This document shows positions 33,815 through 44,357 of a stretch of 64,000 nt of DNA, piece after piece. A program made the translations under genes and the position numbers. Location: positions 1 through 64,000 of the forward strand of contig JAIUPT010000039.1 in assembly GCA_022315425.1 (NCBI GenBank), in the 5' to 3' direction. The notes below the pieces were generated by a model, which did no database searches, was not told the origin of the DNA, and saw only the letters and a list, made by a program, of their open reading frames with translations. This DNA is from Pseudevernia furfuracea. Its lineage: Eukaryota > Ascomycota > Lecanoromycetes > Lecanorales > Parmeliaceae. The number at the start of each line of letters is the position of its first letter. Position 1 is the first letter of the stretch.

Positions 33815-35298
33815 GATAGTTCTTGATTAGAACATCGAGTATAATCTAAGAGTCTTTATCGTCGAATTCGACTTCGACGAGTTCGCGATCGTTATTCTCG
33901 AGACGATAAAAGATAGCGATATAGACTCTATAACTGATAATCGTATTAAAGAGAATAAGATTATTGAGCATCAATTAATTGTTGATATTCTGCTTTCATC
34001 GACGATATTCCAGATTGAACTTTAAAATAATAATAAAGTTTAGAGAGAAAGCGCTTTTCTCTTCGAGAGAGTCAGTCGCTGAAACTACTAGAGCTAACAT
34101 CTTTCTGTGCGACGCCTTATTCTTGCTTGATTCTTCGTCGACTATAAATGTTAAGAATTATTGAAAAGAGAGAGGCGATAGGGGACGAAGATCTTAAAGT
34201 CGAAGAAGTCGAAGTCGAAGAAGTGAGATTCAGAGAGCTTTTGACACGAAGATCGAATAACTTAGTGTCACTTGAGACACTGAGAATGTCTTCGCTGACT
34301 TCGAATTGAAAGTTAATATTGTTAACGTTCGCGAAAGCAGTGAGAGTGAAGTAGATGCTCTGATCTTCGTTAGAGTTCTCGAGAATCTTATCGATATCTA
34401 ACAACTTTTGCTGCTGATCTTCGAGTTCTTGTACGAGAAATAAGAAGTGCTTATGCTTAAATCTTCGATAGATACGAGCGATGTTATTGAGATAAAAGAT
34501 ACTTAGAGATAAGAAAGATTTGAATTGATCTAATTTCCGCTGAGACTGTATCGAAGATAATTATTAAAGACGTGTAAATCTTCGAAGAGAAATAACGTTC
34601 TTCTTATACTAAGTCTTCGACAGAGACTCGAATTTAAAATAGTCGCTTCGATGACTATCGTCGTGAGATAAAGTCATATTCGATGATAGAATAAAGTCGA
34701 ATGACGATGAAGAGAATTCGATGACTGGGTCTCAGCCCTCTTCTTTAGAGAACTTGTGAGGTCGAAAGATCTATTTCAACAAGAAATCCTTATTGTTTTG
34801 ACCCTTAACAGACGTATACGCGCTCTGAATGAAGATTTGTCGATGACTAATTAACTCTGAAGTGTGATTAGACGATTTGATATTGAAGTTCAGTCTCTTA
34901 AGTCGTTATAATTGATTCGATTCACGTAAACGCTTTATCAACGTTGAAGCGATATACATCGCGAGAGAAATATTCTCGTTGAACGTGTTTAACGTGTCTC
35001 ACGCAGGAAAGCTGACAATATTTCAGAGACCTTAGTGAAATTCGATCGCACGGTCGTATGACGAGTTCGGCGTTCGACGTTCGATTAGATTCGATATGCC
35101 GCGGGTCGATTTGCGATAGGGCTCCCAGCCCCCCGAATTTCAAAGACGATCATTTTGTAGAGGGCAATGCCCATCTCAAGAAGATTAAAAAACAGAGTCT
35201 CATAGCTGTCGCGGCGTTCATTGCGATGAACTCGTGATGCTTAAAGGTCACTGTGGCTCTAATAGGTATAGGGTATAAGTGAAACAGTCGTCGAGCAA
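33815..35298 (-). pseudogene. inverted copia 5' fragment (leader and gag N-terminal half)
   Basis: Minus-strand copia leader and gag, homologous to 4660-6190. The DIDKILENSNEDQS segment is at 34404-34360 and the gag start region near 34683. It is truncated in mid-gag at 33815. It lacks the solo LTR found in the palindrome arms, so it derives from a different copy. Confidence 0.82.
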
Positions 35299-35314
35299 GC
35301 TCGGGCTCATAACC

Positions 35315-35436
35315 TGTCAAGAATAGGTGATAGAACACTTAGTTGTTAACTATAGAATGCTACGAGAGTAAAGAGCGACTATGAGAATGCGCCTTAGCGC
35401 ATCACGTGACCATGTCACGTGACCCGAATTTTGACA
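35315..35436 (-). repeat. copia LTR (minus), with primer site at 35299-35314
   Basis: 122-bp minus-strand LTR. The primer site on its inner side is GGTTATGAGCCCGAGC, unmutated. Confidence 0.88.
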
Positions 35437-35469
35437 AAACAGTCGTCGAACAAGCTCGAGCTCATAACC

Positions 35470-35578
35470 TGTCAAAAATAGGTGATAAAACACTTAGTTG
35501 TTAACTATAAAATGCTACGAGAGTAAAGAGCGACTATGAGGATGCGCCTTAGCGCATCACGTGACCCGAATTTTGACA
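35470..35578 (-). repeat. second copia LTR (minus), with primer site at 35454-35469
   Basis: 109-bp LTR that lacks 13 bases of the CACGTGACATGGTCACGTG block. Only 33 bases of copia leader (35437-35469) separate it from the LTR at 35315. This is either one copia LTR inserted in another element's leader or the scar of a large deletion. Confidence 0.85.
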
Positions 35579-35631
35579 TATTCTCTAACTGTCACGAGAT
35601 CGTTTTTCGTCTTGAAAACGTTTTATTTATA

Positions 35632-36141
35632 TACATCTGCAAATCTAAAAAGTTTCTACTAAATTTGAAATTGCTAACTCTGCGGATCTGGCGGAAATTG
35701 TGCTTTTCGCACAGTTAGCAACTTATACAAAATTTCAGCACGATTTCCGTCAGATCCGCAACTTCAAGAATTTTCAGCCCTATAGCTCTTGATTTTCAAT
35801 GATCGACCTCCACGACGAGAAGGTGTTACGACGACGAATATTCACATCACATCAAATCAGATTTCAGATTCACATGATTCAGACATTTTTCTCGCGGGGA
35901 TGATGCGCACCGTTCTCGGGACTCATATTGCGTATATCTTATTGCGTATATCTTACTATTGCGTATACCTTATTGCGCATGTCTTATTGCGTATGCTGAA
36001 AATTTTTTAACTTGCTGATCGTGCGGATCCGACGAAAAGGGTTGAATATAGGCAAAGTCTGCTAAATAGGCTAAATCGTGCTGATCGTGCGGATCCGGCG
36101 GAAATCGTGCGGAAAGGAACTTTTCGGATTTGGCGATGTAC
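35632..36141. mobile_element. ~510-bp nonautonomous DNA element (MITE-like)
   Basis: Absent from the matching place in gypsy-C (60490-60505). The ends form inverted repeats, TACATCTGCAAATCTAAAAAGTT against TACATCGCCAAATCCGAAAAGTT. The inside holds repeats of GTGCGGATCCGGCGGAAAT, some inverted (35680-35760). A TA target duplication is likely, but the right end may be off by one to three bases. No coding capacity. Confidence 0.72.
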
Positions 36142-36330
36142 TAATAGACTAATTTAGAAATACGATATCTTATTAATACTAAGTTCTCGACAAAGCTTCT
36201 ATTAATCAACTTCTTTAAATTCGATTACTATTACGAATAAAGTAAGAGTGATCTAATTATAATATTAAAATTAATATAGAGTCATATTATGTAAATGTAT
36301 TAAATAAGACAATTAGATATAAAACAACTA

Positions 36331-37214
36331 CTGTCCGGGCCCTCCGCGAAGTTCTAATACCATCATATAACTAGTATATGATGATCTCATAACGATATAT
36401 AGTTATATAACCGAGATATAATAGTTCTATTCTCGTCGTTGATTAGTTATATTCTCGTTATATATAACAAAATTCTTATAAATAGTTGCGTAACGATTAT
36501 ATAACGATTATATTAATTTAAAGTCTTCTTCGTTATTTAGGAAGGTGCTATACTTGAAAAAAAATTCTAAGTTTTGCAATTATTCACAGCAGTCACAGCA
36601 GTCATGCAGTCATTACAATCATTGCAGTTATTGCAGTCATGTCGTTATGCAGTCATGCAGTCATGGCGCCATGTCGCCATTGCAGTCATGCAGCCATGGA
36701 GCCATGGAGACATCTCAGTCACTGCAGCCATGTCGCCATGTAGCCATTGCAGCCATTGCAGTCATTGCAGTCATTGCAGTCATTGCAGCCATTGCAGTCA
36801 TTGCAGTCACTGCAGCCATGCAGCCATGGAGACATCTCAGCCATTGCAGCCATGCCGCCATTGTAGCCATTGCAGCCATTGCAGCCATGCAGTCATGTAT
36901 TCTTGAAAATTAAGAAATCGATTAGAAATTGGCTAGAAATTGGCTAGAAATCGACTGAATTTAGAACCAATTTACACTCGTTGTATATTCGACTCAAAAC
37001 CGGACTCACAACTTCACGATAACTTCACGATAACTTCACGACAACTTCACTAAACCTGATTTGGTTGTAGGGAAGGCCTTTCGGGCTATATGATCGTTGT
37101 CGTTTAGTTGTAAAACCAGCTCAAGCTGGTCGCAGAACTAGTCGCACGACCAATTAAGAACTAATTCGTAATCGTCTCATAACCGTCTTAAAACCTATAA
37201 GGTTGACAGGACAG
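36331..37214. mobile_element. 884-bp DNA element with TA duplication in the gypsy-C-type LTR
   Basis: Starts CTGTCCGGG and ends TTGACAGGACAG, with short inverted ends (CTGTCC) and TA on both sides (36329-36330; 37215-37216). Joining the flanks gives ACAACTATATATTAAAAGAG, the RIP form of the gypsy-C LTR ACAACTATGTACTGGGAGGG. It has no transposase and carries a minisatellite and AT-rich DNA. Confidence 0.75.
36585..36896. repeat. 9-bp minisatellite (GCAGCCATT/GCAGTCATT)
   Basis: About 310 bases of imperfect 9-mers, mostly GCAGTCATT and GCAGCCATT, with 6-base variants GCAGCCATG/GTCGCCATG. Two overlapping plus-strand frames are open only because the unit is a multiple of three (HCSHCSH). It is not a CRISPR array: units are contiguous without spacers. 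Confidence 0.85.
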
Positions 37215-37419
37215 TATATATTAAAAGAGAAGATCATATATGTATGACTAAGTGAATCTATCAAGGCACGCTAAGTCTAAAAGGGATAGTGTGTCAATAA
37301 AGGAATGCTAACACAGACAGGTGTCACCAAGGGATGCGGGGTACGCTCGTAACAGTTTCTTATTAAATAAATCTTTTAAATTCTTTGATTTAGTTAAAAG
37401 ACATAGTAACAAGTAGGAT

Positions 37420-37690
37420 TGGGTGATGCACGGGATTCTAAGGGTGGTGCACGGGAATTCTGAGCTACAGGGGAAGGATTCTGGAGTTAAGGGTTCTTAG
37501 GTCTACTTCTAGGGGGTGCTTGGACACTAACAAGCATCGATATATACGTATATTCTACATAGAATATATGGAGGGTGGTGGGTGTCTGCTTGGGGTGGAT
37601 TTATGAGAGGCAATGGTGCATTTTTTGGGTGACGGATTTATCGGATCTTAGAGTAGCGCATGTTGCCGTTTCACCAGACGAAGGGATATA
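37420..37690. mobile_element. possible degraded pogo-2-type MITE
   Basis: 37635-37660 (CGGATTTATCGGATCTTAGAGT) is nearly identical to the subterminal sequence of pogo-2 at 61048-61070. The left side has two GTGCACGGG-like repeats (GATGCACGGG, GGTGCACGGG) like the doubled GTGCAC repeats in pogo-2 ends. No clean terminal repeat or duplication could be drawn. Confidence 0.4.
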
Positions 37691-38123
37691 TACTGATAAG
37701 TTGATACGATCGATTGACCTAAGCGTTCCTTATTGCATACATTGATAAGTAATCCATATGCTGTTCAACCACACAAGTCCCCTTGAATCCGACATGCTTC
37801 TTATCTTTAAGGGCATCATCGGTAATCAGAGTAGGTTCTGTAGAAGCCGTGAAAGTACACAAAAAATAGACACAGCGGTGACTAATTGAGGAAACATAGG
37901 GTCAGGGTTGACATGAGGCATTTCTCGACGAAGGCATTCCTAGCATGTACGTGGCGGTAAAAGTCAAATTGTACCATTACTATGTGATTCTGTTAACTGA
38001 GAGTTGACATTTCGCATAACCGCAAATTCCGCGCCCAGCGCTCCCCTGTTTGTAGCATGTTTTAGATTGGAACCCCGACCCGAAAATGACAAAAGCTCAG
38101 AAAGGGGTATATAAGTCAGAGAA
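37691..38123. other. gene-free interval downstream of the RGS-LOV gene
   Basis: I see no gene, repeat or RNA here. Base composition returns to normal. It presumably contains the 3' end of the minus-strand gene at 38124. Confidence 0.5.
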
Positions 38124-40193
38124 TCATTCATACAGAGTAGAGCTCAACGTCACCACGATGTAGGCAACGGACCCACGCTCATCTTTACATGGCGTCCAGT
38201 GCGTGAAAAACTTGTCGTCTCCTTTAGAACGTGCCAACGATCGGAGCGTAAAAAGATTTATGCTTGCCGAGATGGCCTGGCCGTGCTTCAAAGCATCCTT
38301 CACCTTTGATTTGTATTCCCGTGGCAACGCTGTCGTGTGCTGTGCCAAGAATTTGAATATATTGCTACCAACAAAGTCATGGCTGTTCTTGTTGGTGATA
38401 CCCAGAATATCCACGATGCCGAGCGAGTAGTGCGAGATGGCGAAGCTGTCATATTTAACCACTAGGTACTGCAAGAAGTCAAACCCAGACACAAGCGGGA
38501 TTGAATTACGGAAGAGATAAGAAAAGACACACCTTCGAATATGCAGTATAGAACACCTCCATCTGAGTCCTGAAATTCATCTTCTCGATTTGCTTGAGTA
38601 GTCCTTGCTCCATACCATCCCCGCGCACCTCTACACGTCTGGTGCTGGAAGGAAGCTGAGGAATGCTGTTGGGAACTTCGGAGTCAGACTGCTCTTCTAA
38701 AGATAAGAATCAAATCACAAGACAAGCTCAAACAGCAGAACGAGTGGAGGGAATCCCGTTATGTGAGACAAACTCGAGTCGTAATACCAGTGTAACATAT
38801 AACATTGAAAGGAAGAACAAGTACGTATCTTGACACAAGTCGTAAAACAAACTCAAGGAGCATAGCGGAGGAAAAAACATTTTCCCGGCCCCCAAAACGT
38901 ATCCTAAGACTTGACATGAAGCCCTGAGTAGGAAGGAGTTACTCGGAAATACGTACCTCTCTTTCCTTGAAAATCTGAAAAAGCTCCTCTTATTTGGCTT
39001 GATGCTTCTTACCGACTCAGCAGCCTCCTTGTCGTCTTCTGGGTTATCAGACATAGAGAGTATCTTCAAAACGTCGGTATTACTACGGATGGTCGTTGAG
39101 CAGTTGATTTGACCGCCAATGAAGAACTTTAAGTTACCCCCCACATCGAACAGCGGCGCTGATCTTGATGTAAGCTGGACGGATCATGCCGGCGACGAAC
39201 GGCAAACTCAGGGACACATACCAACATAAAGCAGATTCCAGAACGGTTCTCCGGTCTTTTTGTAGTTCAGCAAAAGCTCCACAGTCTCTTCTCTTGCCTC
39301 GATGGAGGCTTTCAGTCGCTTCGTTGCGGTTCGGTCTGTATAGTTGCCTTGAAGGAATCGGCAGTTGCGTGGAACGACTTCGGGCCTCGAGTATCCTGTT
39401 ACAGAAACGAACCCATCCGATGCAAACACGATGGGATTGTCAGCCTTGTTCGGGTCTGTTAAGCAGAAGCAGTCCCCAAGACCCTGGTATTTGGTGCGGT
39501 CGGTAGACAAGGCTTTGGAAGCGCTGTTGGTCATTTGGTATTTGACAAAGCGTGGGTAGACGGCAGTTCTCAGGATATCTTCCACGTTGTCTTGTGCTTC
39601 TGTGAAGATCGATTCCATGGCGGGTAGGGTTGACATAGTGCTTGCTTTGATATCTGCATTCATCCGTCTCATTAAGTTCATGTGAATGCCTAGCTGCTTG
39701 GGCGCCTCGGTTGCCGTATAGGAGTAATGTATGTCGGTCATGATTGTCGTCAGCTCGTCCAGGAGGGCATTGTAACGATCCACCTATGAAGATTAACTAC
39801 CATGAGTTTGAGGTCAATTTGTGGAAGAGCGCGGGCACCGACCTTCTCTAAAAATTCCATATTCTCCCCACACATGCGAGCTTGACTGAATTTGAGAAGA
39901 CGATGGGCAGTGGTGGGATTGTGTAAGACGATCTGGAATACCTCGGTGCTGAAGAAGTCGGCCAGTCCGTTTGCGCTCTTGTCGAGACCTCCATGCTGTT
40001 TGGGAACCGAGTAGGAGGAGGGGGGCGCGTTGTAGTCTCGCGATAGCTCGTCTCCATTGTTACTGTATGAGCCTTTGCGTTGCGCGAGGTGGGTATTGCC
40101 TGCACGCTCGAGGGGGAGTCGGTCGTCGTTGTGCTTTCCGTCGCCATTTACTTTGCCATTATGAGCCGCCGTTTCTCTGGTTATCAAAGACAT
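38124..40193 (-). CDS. RGS-LOV photoreceptor, BcLOV4-like (gene A)
   Basis: Predicted blue-light receptor joined to a regulator of G-protein signalling. Exons: 40193-39843, 39783-39222, 39158-about 38957, about 38696-38533, 38468-38124; introns of 59, 63 and 64 bp are clear. RGS domain, residues ~76-205 (LADFFSTEVFQIVLHNP to YPRFVKYQM). LOV domain from ~215: ADNPIVFASDGFVSVTGYS, RNCRFLQG with the flavin-adduct Cys at ~258, PFWNLLYV, FFIGGQ with the conserved Gln. A basic stretch follows (KPNKRSFFRFSRK), then a C-terminal domain (YLVVKYDSFAISHYSLGIVDILG). In Botrytis BcLOV4 such a protein moves to membrane lipids in light. The 260-bp gap 38697-38956 does not splice in frame with the obvious sites, so one exon there is unresolved or the gene is damaged. 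It is transcribed away from gene B. Confidence 0.88.
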
Positions 40194-41359
40194 TGTTGCC
40201 GGTCAAATTGAAATTCACTTTGACCCAGGGAACTGGCATTGGTCTCGAAAGTGAGGGTTTATAGAAGAGAGAGTCGGGGCAGCTTCCTAAAATTCTCTGA
40301 CGGGTTGACTTGCCCGAAGTGACGGGGATGCATCATGCATGTTGTACTCGGCTTCCAATGAGACCCAGGCCATATTTGGCCGTACTCTAGCTCATTGTGG
40401 CAGAAGCATGTGCGTTCGGTTACAAACTTACCTTGGAATAAATAATATGCCAGACGATTAATCGTTTAATAATAGAGCCGTCATCACTCATCAAGGGTCC
40501 AAAGGTCCATTTGCCTCTTTTAATTTCTCACCAATCCTTTCCACTTTCTGCCAATCAGCTTGCGTTCCCGGCAGTAATAATTGTGAATGAGGAATGTAAG
40601 GGAATAATAAAATAAATGAAGGTTCGGCAAACTTTCCTTCGGCCATTAAAGACACGATCTCAAGGCTAAGGTAAGCATCGAGATTCGAAACGATTCGAGA
40701 TCCTGGCTCGGGGCGGTCATCTACTACTAATTACTATGCATCTACCATGCATGATGCATCCAACGGCAATAAATGTGATGAAATCATGAGCTAATCAAAA
40801 CTAATGGCTCTCGTGGCTCAACCCATCAAGGTCAATCTTGCGAAGCTTCGCCACTATACCTCAAAGAGCCCCAAACACGAGACCCTAAGGGCACTGCTCC
40901 GATGTGACACTGTGCATTAAAATTTAACGCCTAAGATCCTTAAGAGCCTAAGGTACTCTGTACACTACCTGTAATCTAGCTTGGGGGTCCCTGGTACAGT
41001 TTTCTGTTGGACCCATCGCCCCGAATTTGCGTCACGACTTGGACGCAAAGTACGAGTACTCCGTACTGTCTACCGGAATATTAACCTCTTCCTCTCCTCT
41101 TTCAGTCCTGATCCATGAATAGATATTTTACCTGATTACTACTATCATTGTTATTGGAGATATCAGTGTTCCAATTTCAATTGCAATTGCCATCCAGCGT
41201 CATTGCGCGCATAATCCCAAAATTACAAGGCCAAATCAACGACCAAGTCCGTGTTCACTTACCACGTACTGGATCCATACTTTTGTAAGATACAACTGCG
41301 GTTTCAAGAAATACGAGGAGCCTGCGCGTACGCTTTATGGCTTTCCGTCTATACTGCTC
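40194..41359. promoter_or_regulatory. shared upstream region of the two RGS-LOV genes
   Basis: 1.17 kb between divergent starts, with normal base composition and no ORF of note. It should hold both promoters. The repeated ATGCATGATGCATCC-type sequence (40329-40340, 40735-40760) is visible. I cannot assign a light-response element by eye. Confidence 0.5.
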
Positions 41360-43943
41360 ATGACCGACAACTATATGACGAACAAAATCAACGGCCACGT
41401 GCTCAAGGTCACAGCCCCGGGCGTGGACTATGGGCTTAAAAACGATGATGGCTTCGACCCTTCTAAATACGATTTCTACAACCCTTCCAATCGCAGCGCT
41501 GCCGCGACATTTGTCGTACACCTAGACGAGTATGTGATCACCTCCAGACTGTCTTGTTGTATGGCAAATGCTAAATGAATTGCAGACAGCATTTGACATC
41601 TGAGACCACACCTTACGGCGCTCCGCAGATATCTTCAGAACCGGACGGGACGGATAGCCCACCCCCATTATCACCTATAGAAGAACTGGATGACGACCTT
41701 GTTACCTCCAAGCCGCCGCGCAACTCCGATCGCGGTCCCCCTGCCCTAATTGGGACCGATGAACCCAAATCTGGTGACTCTTCTCTGGCAGACCCTCCTG
41801 ACAATAACGATAATGCGATTGACTCAATTGCGCCTTTGGAGAGGCGCTCGGAGTTACTCTTCTCTCGCGAGCATCTTCAATTGATCCTTGCAGACTCTAC
41901 ACTGTCTTTGAAATTTACCGACTTCCTGCGCACATATCGACCGGACTCTGTTCCCATGCTCGCTTACTATCTCGATGCGGTCAAAGTAGTGAAGACTATC
42001 AAATATGCGGAGGCTATAATCAAAGGTCTTGAGCCGATTCCTGGTCATGCCTTTACCTCGGAAGCCAACAGCGCCACAATGGCTTGGGTCATTGAGGACA
42101 AGGTTGACCGAGCGTTGGATGTTCTCGTGAAGGACGATCTACCAGCGTTCATAGCTTATGTGTATGTTCGGACGGTCGACGTGGCATTGGTAGACAGGGT
42201 TACTGGAAACGAGGATCCGGGATCGCGCGGCATTGCGGACGGCCTGGCTGAAGTCTTCGTGCTTTCAGACCCTTCTCGTCCGGACAATCCAATCGTCTTC
42301 ACTTCCGAAGGTAATACCCGCGCCAAATATACCCATGCTTATCAAACCAGCTAATGATTCGTAGAGTTCCACAGAATGACAGGATATCCGAGGACTGAAT
42401 TCCTTGGGCGCAATTGCCGCACACTGGGAGGAGCTAGAACAAGTCCGCTTGGGATTACTCGCTTTCGTTCTTCCCTTGATGCTGAGCGGGAACACTGCGA
42501 AGTTCTACTCAATTAGTAAGTACTCTTCGACGGGCAATCCCTCATTATCTAATTGTCATTGTGGTGCAGTCGCAAAGATGGATCGCCTTTCATTAACCTC
42601 ATCATGTGTGTACCCCTGCGCGATCAATCTGGCAAGGTCAGGTATTACCTTGGTGCTCAACTTGACATTACCGGTCTTGTCAATGACTGCACCGGGCTCG
42701 CGACTTTAAAAAATATTGTCGAGCGCAACAGCGAGCATCGAAGCCATGTGACCAATCGAGACGTCTCGAAAGAGACTATCCCACGGGACGAGTTTGAGCA
42801 ATTGAGCGAAGCCTTCAATCCGCAAGAATTAGAAAAGCTTATAACGCTAAGACGGCGTCAACAGCTCCAGTCTGAAGAGGGCGTCATCTATACAGACTCA
42901 GAGAAAAGGCAGCGAGGAGATGATCAAACGTTTAGAACGCCTCTTACAGAACTAGATAATAGTTTCCAACTTAATGGACAGGGAAGTGCTCCACCTCTGG
43001 GCTACTATAAAACCGTAAGTATCTCGTATGAGTCACCCTGTTCAAGTAATTTCGCTAATACTTTCAGTATCTTCTGGTCCGACCGTATCCATCTCTCCGC
43101 ATTCTGTTCGCCTCGCCTGATCTGCGGATACCTGGAATCCTCCAGTCGCCTCTACTGAGTCGAATCGGAGGCAGTACTCGGGTGCGCGGGGACCTTGCTC
43201 ATGCTCTTGAAGTTGGCAGGAAAGTTACCGCCAAGGTACAGTGGGTATCCAAGACCGCTACAAAACCTCGAGCTCGATGGATTCACTGCACCCCGCTTCT
43301 AGGCGTCAATGATACTATAGGAGTCTGGATGGTGATTCTTGTAGACGACGAAGTTGACGGTGAGGGAGAGCGCGAACAGGTTTCTCAAGAGACCAACAGT
43401 GCAAGCCGATTAGGCTCAAACTATACGGCAGAGGCTCTACCCTGGGACGAAAACGGACAAAGGACCAATCCTAGTGGCGTTTCTACCAGCATTTGGAGCG
43501 ACACCGCTGAGTCCAAACAATCTGATGAGATTGGAAGGCCCAAGCCAAAGCGACCAATGTTCCGGCAGCCGTCAGAGATAGGTGATTCAGCTCATCAGCC
43601 AATCGTGCTCCGGCCGGGGCCAAAGATTGCTGGACGGGAATATTCTGTCAGCTCAAATAGCGATCGACGCATCTCTGTTGATGAGGAAAGCAGAACCTCG
43701 ATTCGAGGCGCTGAAAGTAGGCCTACAAGCCAAGATAGCACCATCGTACCAATACAAAGCACCATGCAGCCCAAAGTGAAGATTGCTGGGCGCCCTAGCT
43801 TTGACGGAGACGGTGCAAGGAAGGCACCTATTAACATGCCCGGACGATCTGGTGCCGAGAGAGATACGGGCATGGATGGCAGTCCATCTGCTCGAAGGAC
43901 ATACAAGTCATTGTCTCCCTACGGAATTCTGTTTGAGGCCTGA
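41360..43943 (+). CDS. RGS-LOV-PAS protein (gene B)
   Basis: Five exons: 41360-41529, 41586-42310, 42365-42515, 42570-43014, 43068-43943; introns of 53-56 bp, all GT-AG and in phase, giving 788 residues. RGS domain ~144-265 (SELLFSREHLQLILADSTL, AMAWVIEDKVDRALDVL region, DLPAFIAYVYV). LOV domain ~273-400: DNPIVFTSEEFHRMTGY, GRNCRTLGG with the adduct Cys at 316, INLIMCVPLRD, YYLGAQLDITG. The motif after the Cys is TLG in place of the usual FLQ. A second PAS-like region starts near 498 (LLVRPYPSLRILFASPDLR...). The Ser/Pro-rich tail contains KIAGRE/KIAGRP repeats. The first Met is uncertain: the frame is open back to 41122 without another ATG, so an upstream exon is possible. Confidence 0.88.
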
Positions 43944-44357
43944 TTTATGTAAGCATGTTGCGTATACCCAATCTCAAAATTTGCAGTGCAGTATTAGTAC
44001 AGGATAGACAAGAATGGTATCTGAGCAATCCCTCAACCCTCCTACTTTTTTGTAAATGCATGTTGTGAGTAACAGTGATTCCGAGTGCATTTGTGAAACC
44101 GCCTGCGGCTCTTAGGAGTACGTGTACTCTACTACTCTACGTTGGAGTGCTCGAGTGGTAGGGTTATGGCTAAGGAACATCCCACTTGGCGCTCGCTTTA
44201 GCAGAAATTCGGCTCCTTGATGCACACTTTCAGGTTTCTTACCATTCAAAAAATCACAGTAGTCAGAGGGTATCGATGCTGCTATTGTATGTTCCATGAT
44301 ATGCTTCCTCCTTGGACTCTGGTTATCTTGGAATGGAAACTCTGAAATTTTCCTATC
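43944..44357. other. gene-free interval 3' of gene B
   Basis: 414 bases with no supported gene. It contains the probable 3' end of gene B and the promoter side of the agmatinase remnant. Confidence 0.5.

Larger units (their letters stand above)
35579..37354 (-). mobile_element. gypsy-C relative: 5' LTR and leader, split by two DNA elements
   Basis: 35579-35631 and 36142-36265 match the gypsy-C leader at 60458-60619. 36266-36330 and 37215-37354 match its 5' LTR, ending CTCGTAACA. The part left of 37215 has lost most G and C by RIP-type changes while 37290-37354 is nearly unchanged. The rest of the element is missing: the copia LTR abuts at 35578. Confidence 0.8.

Noticed and set aside
36585..36896. 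CRISPR-like repeat array
   Set aside because: Units are contiguous and 6-9 bases long with no spacers, in a fungal genome.
36545..36913. Long open frames encoding HCSHCSH repeats
   Set aside because: They are by-products of a 9-bp minisatellite whose unit is a multiple of three; two frames on the same strand are open at once and there is no start context or domain.
38203..38430. Plus-strand gene inside gene A
   Set aside because: Antisense of the conserved C-terminal domain of the RGS-LOV gene; no independent support.
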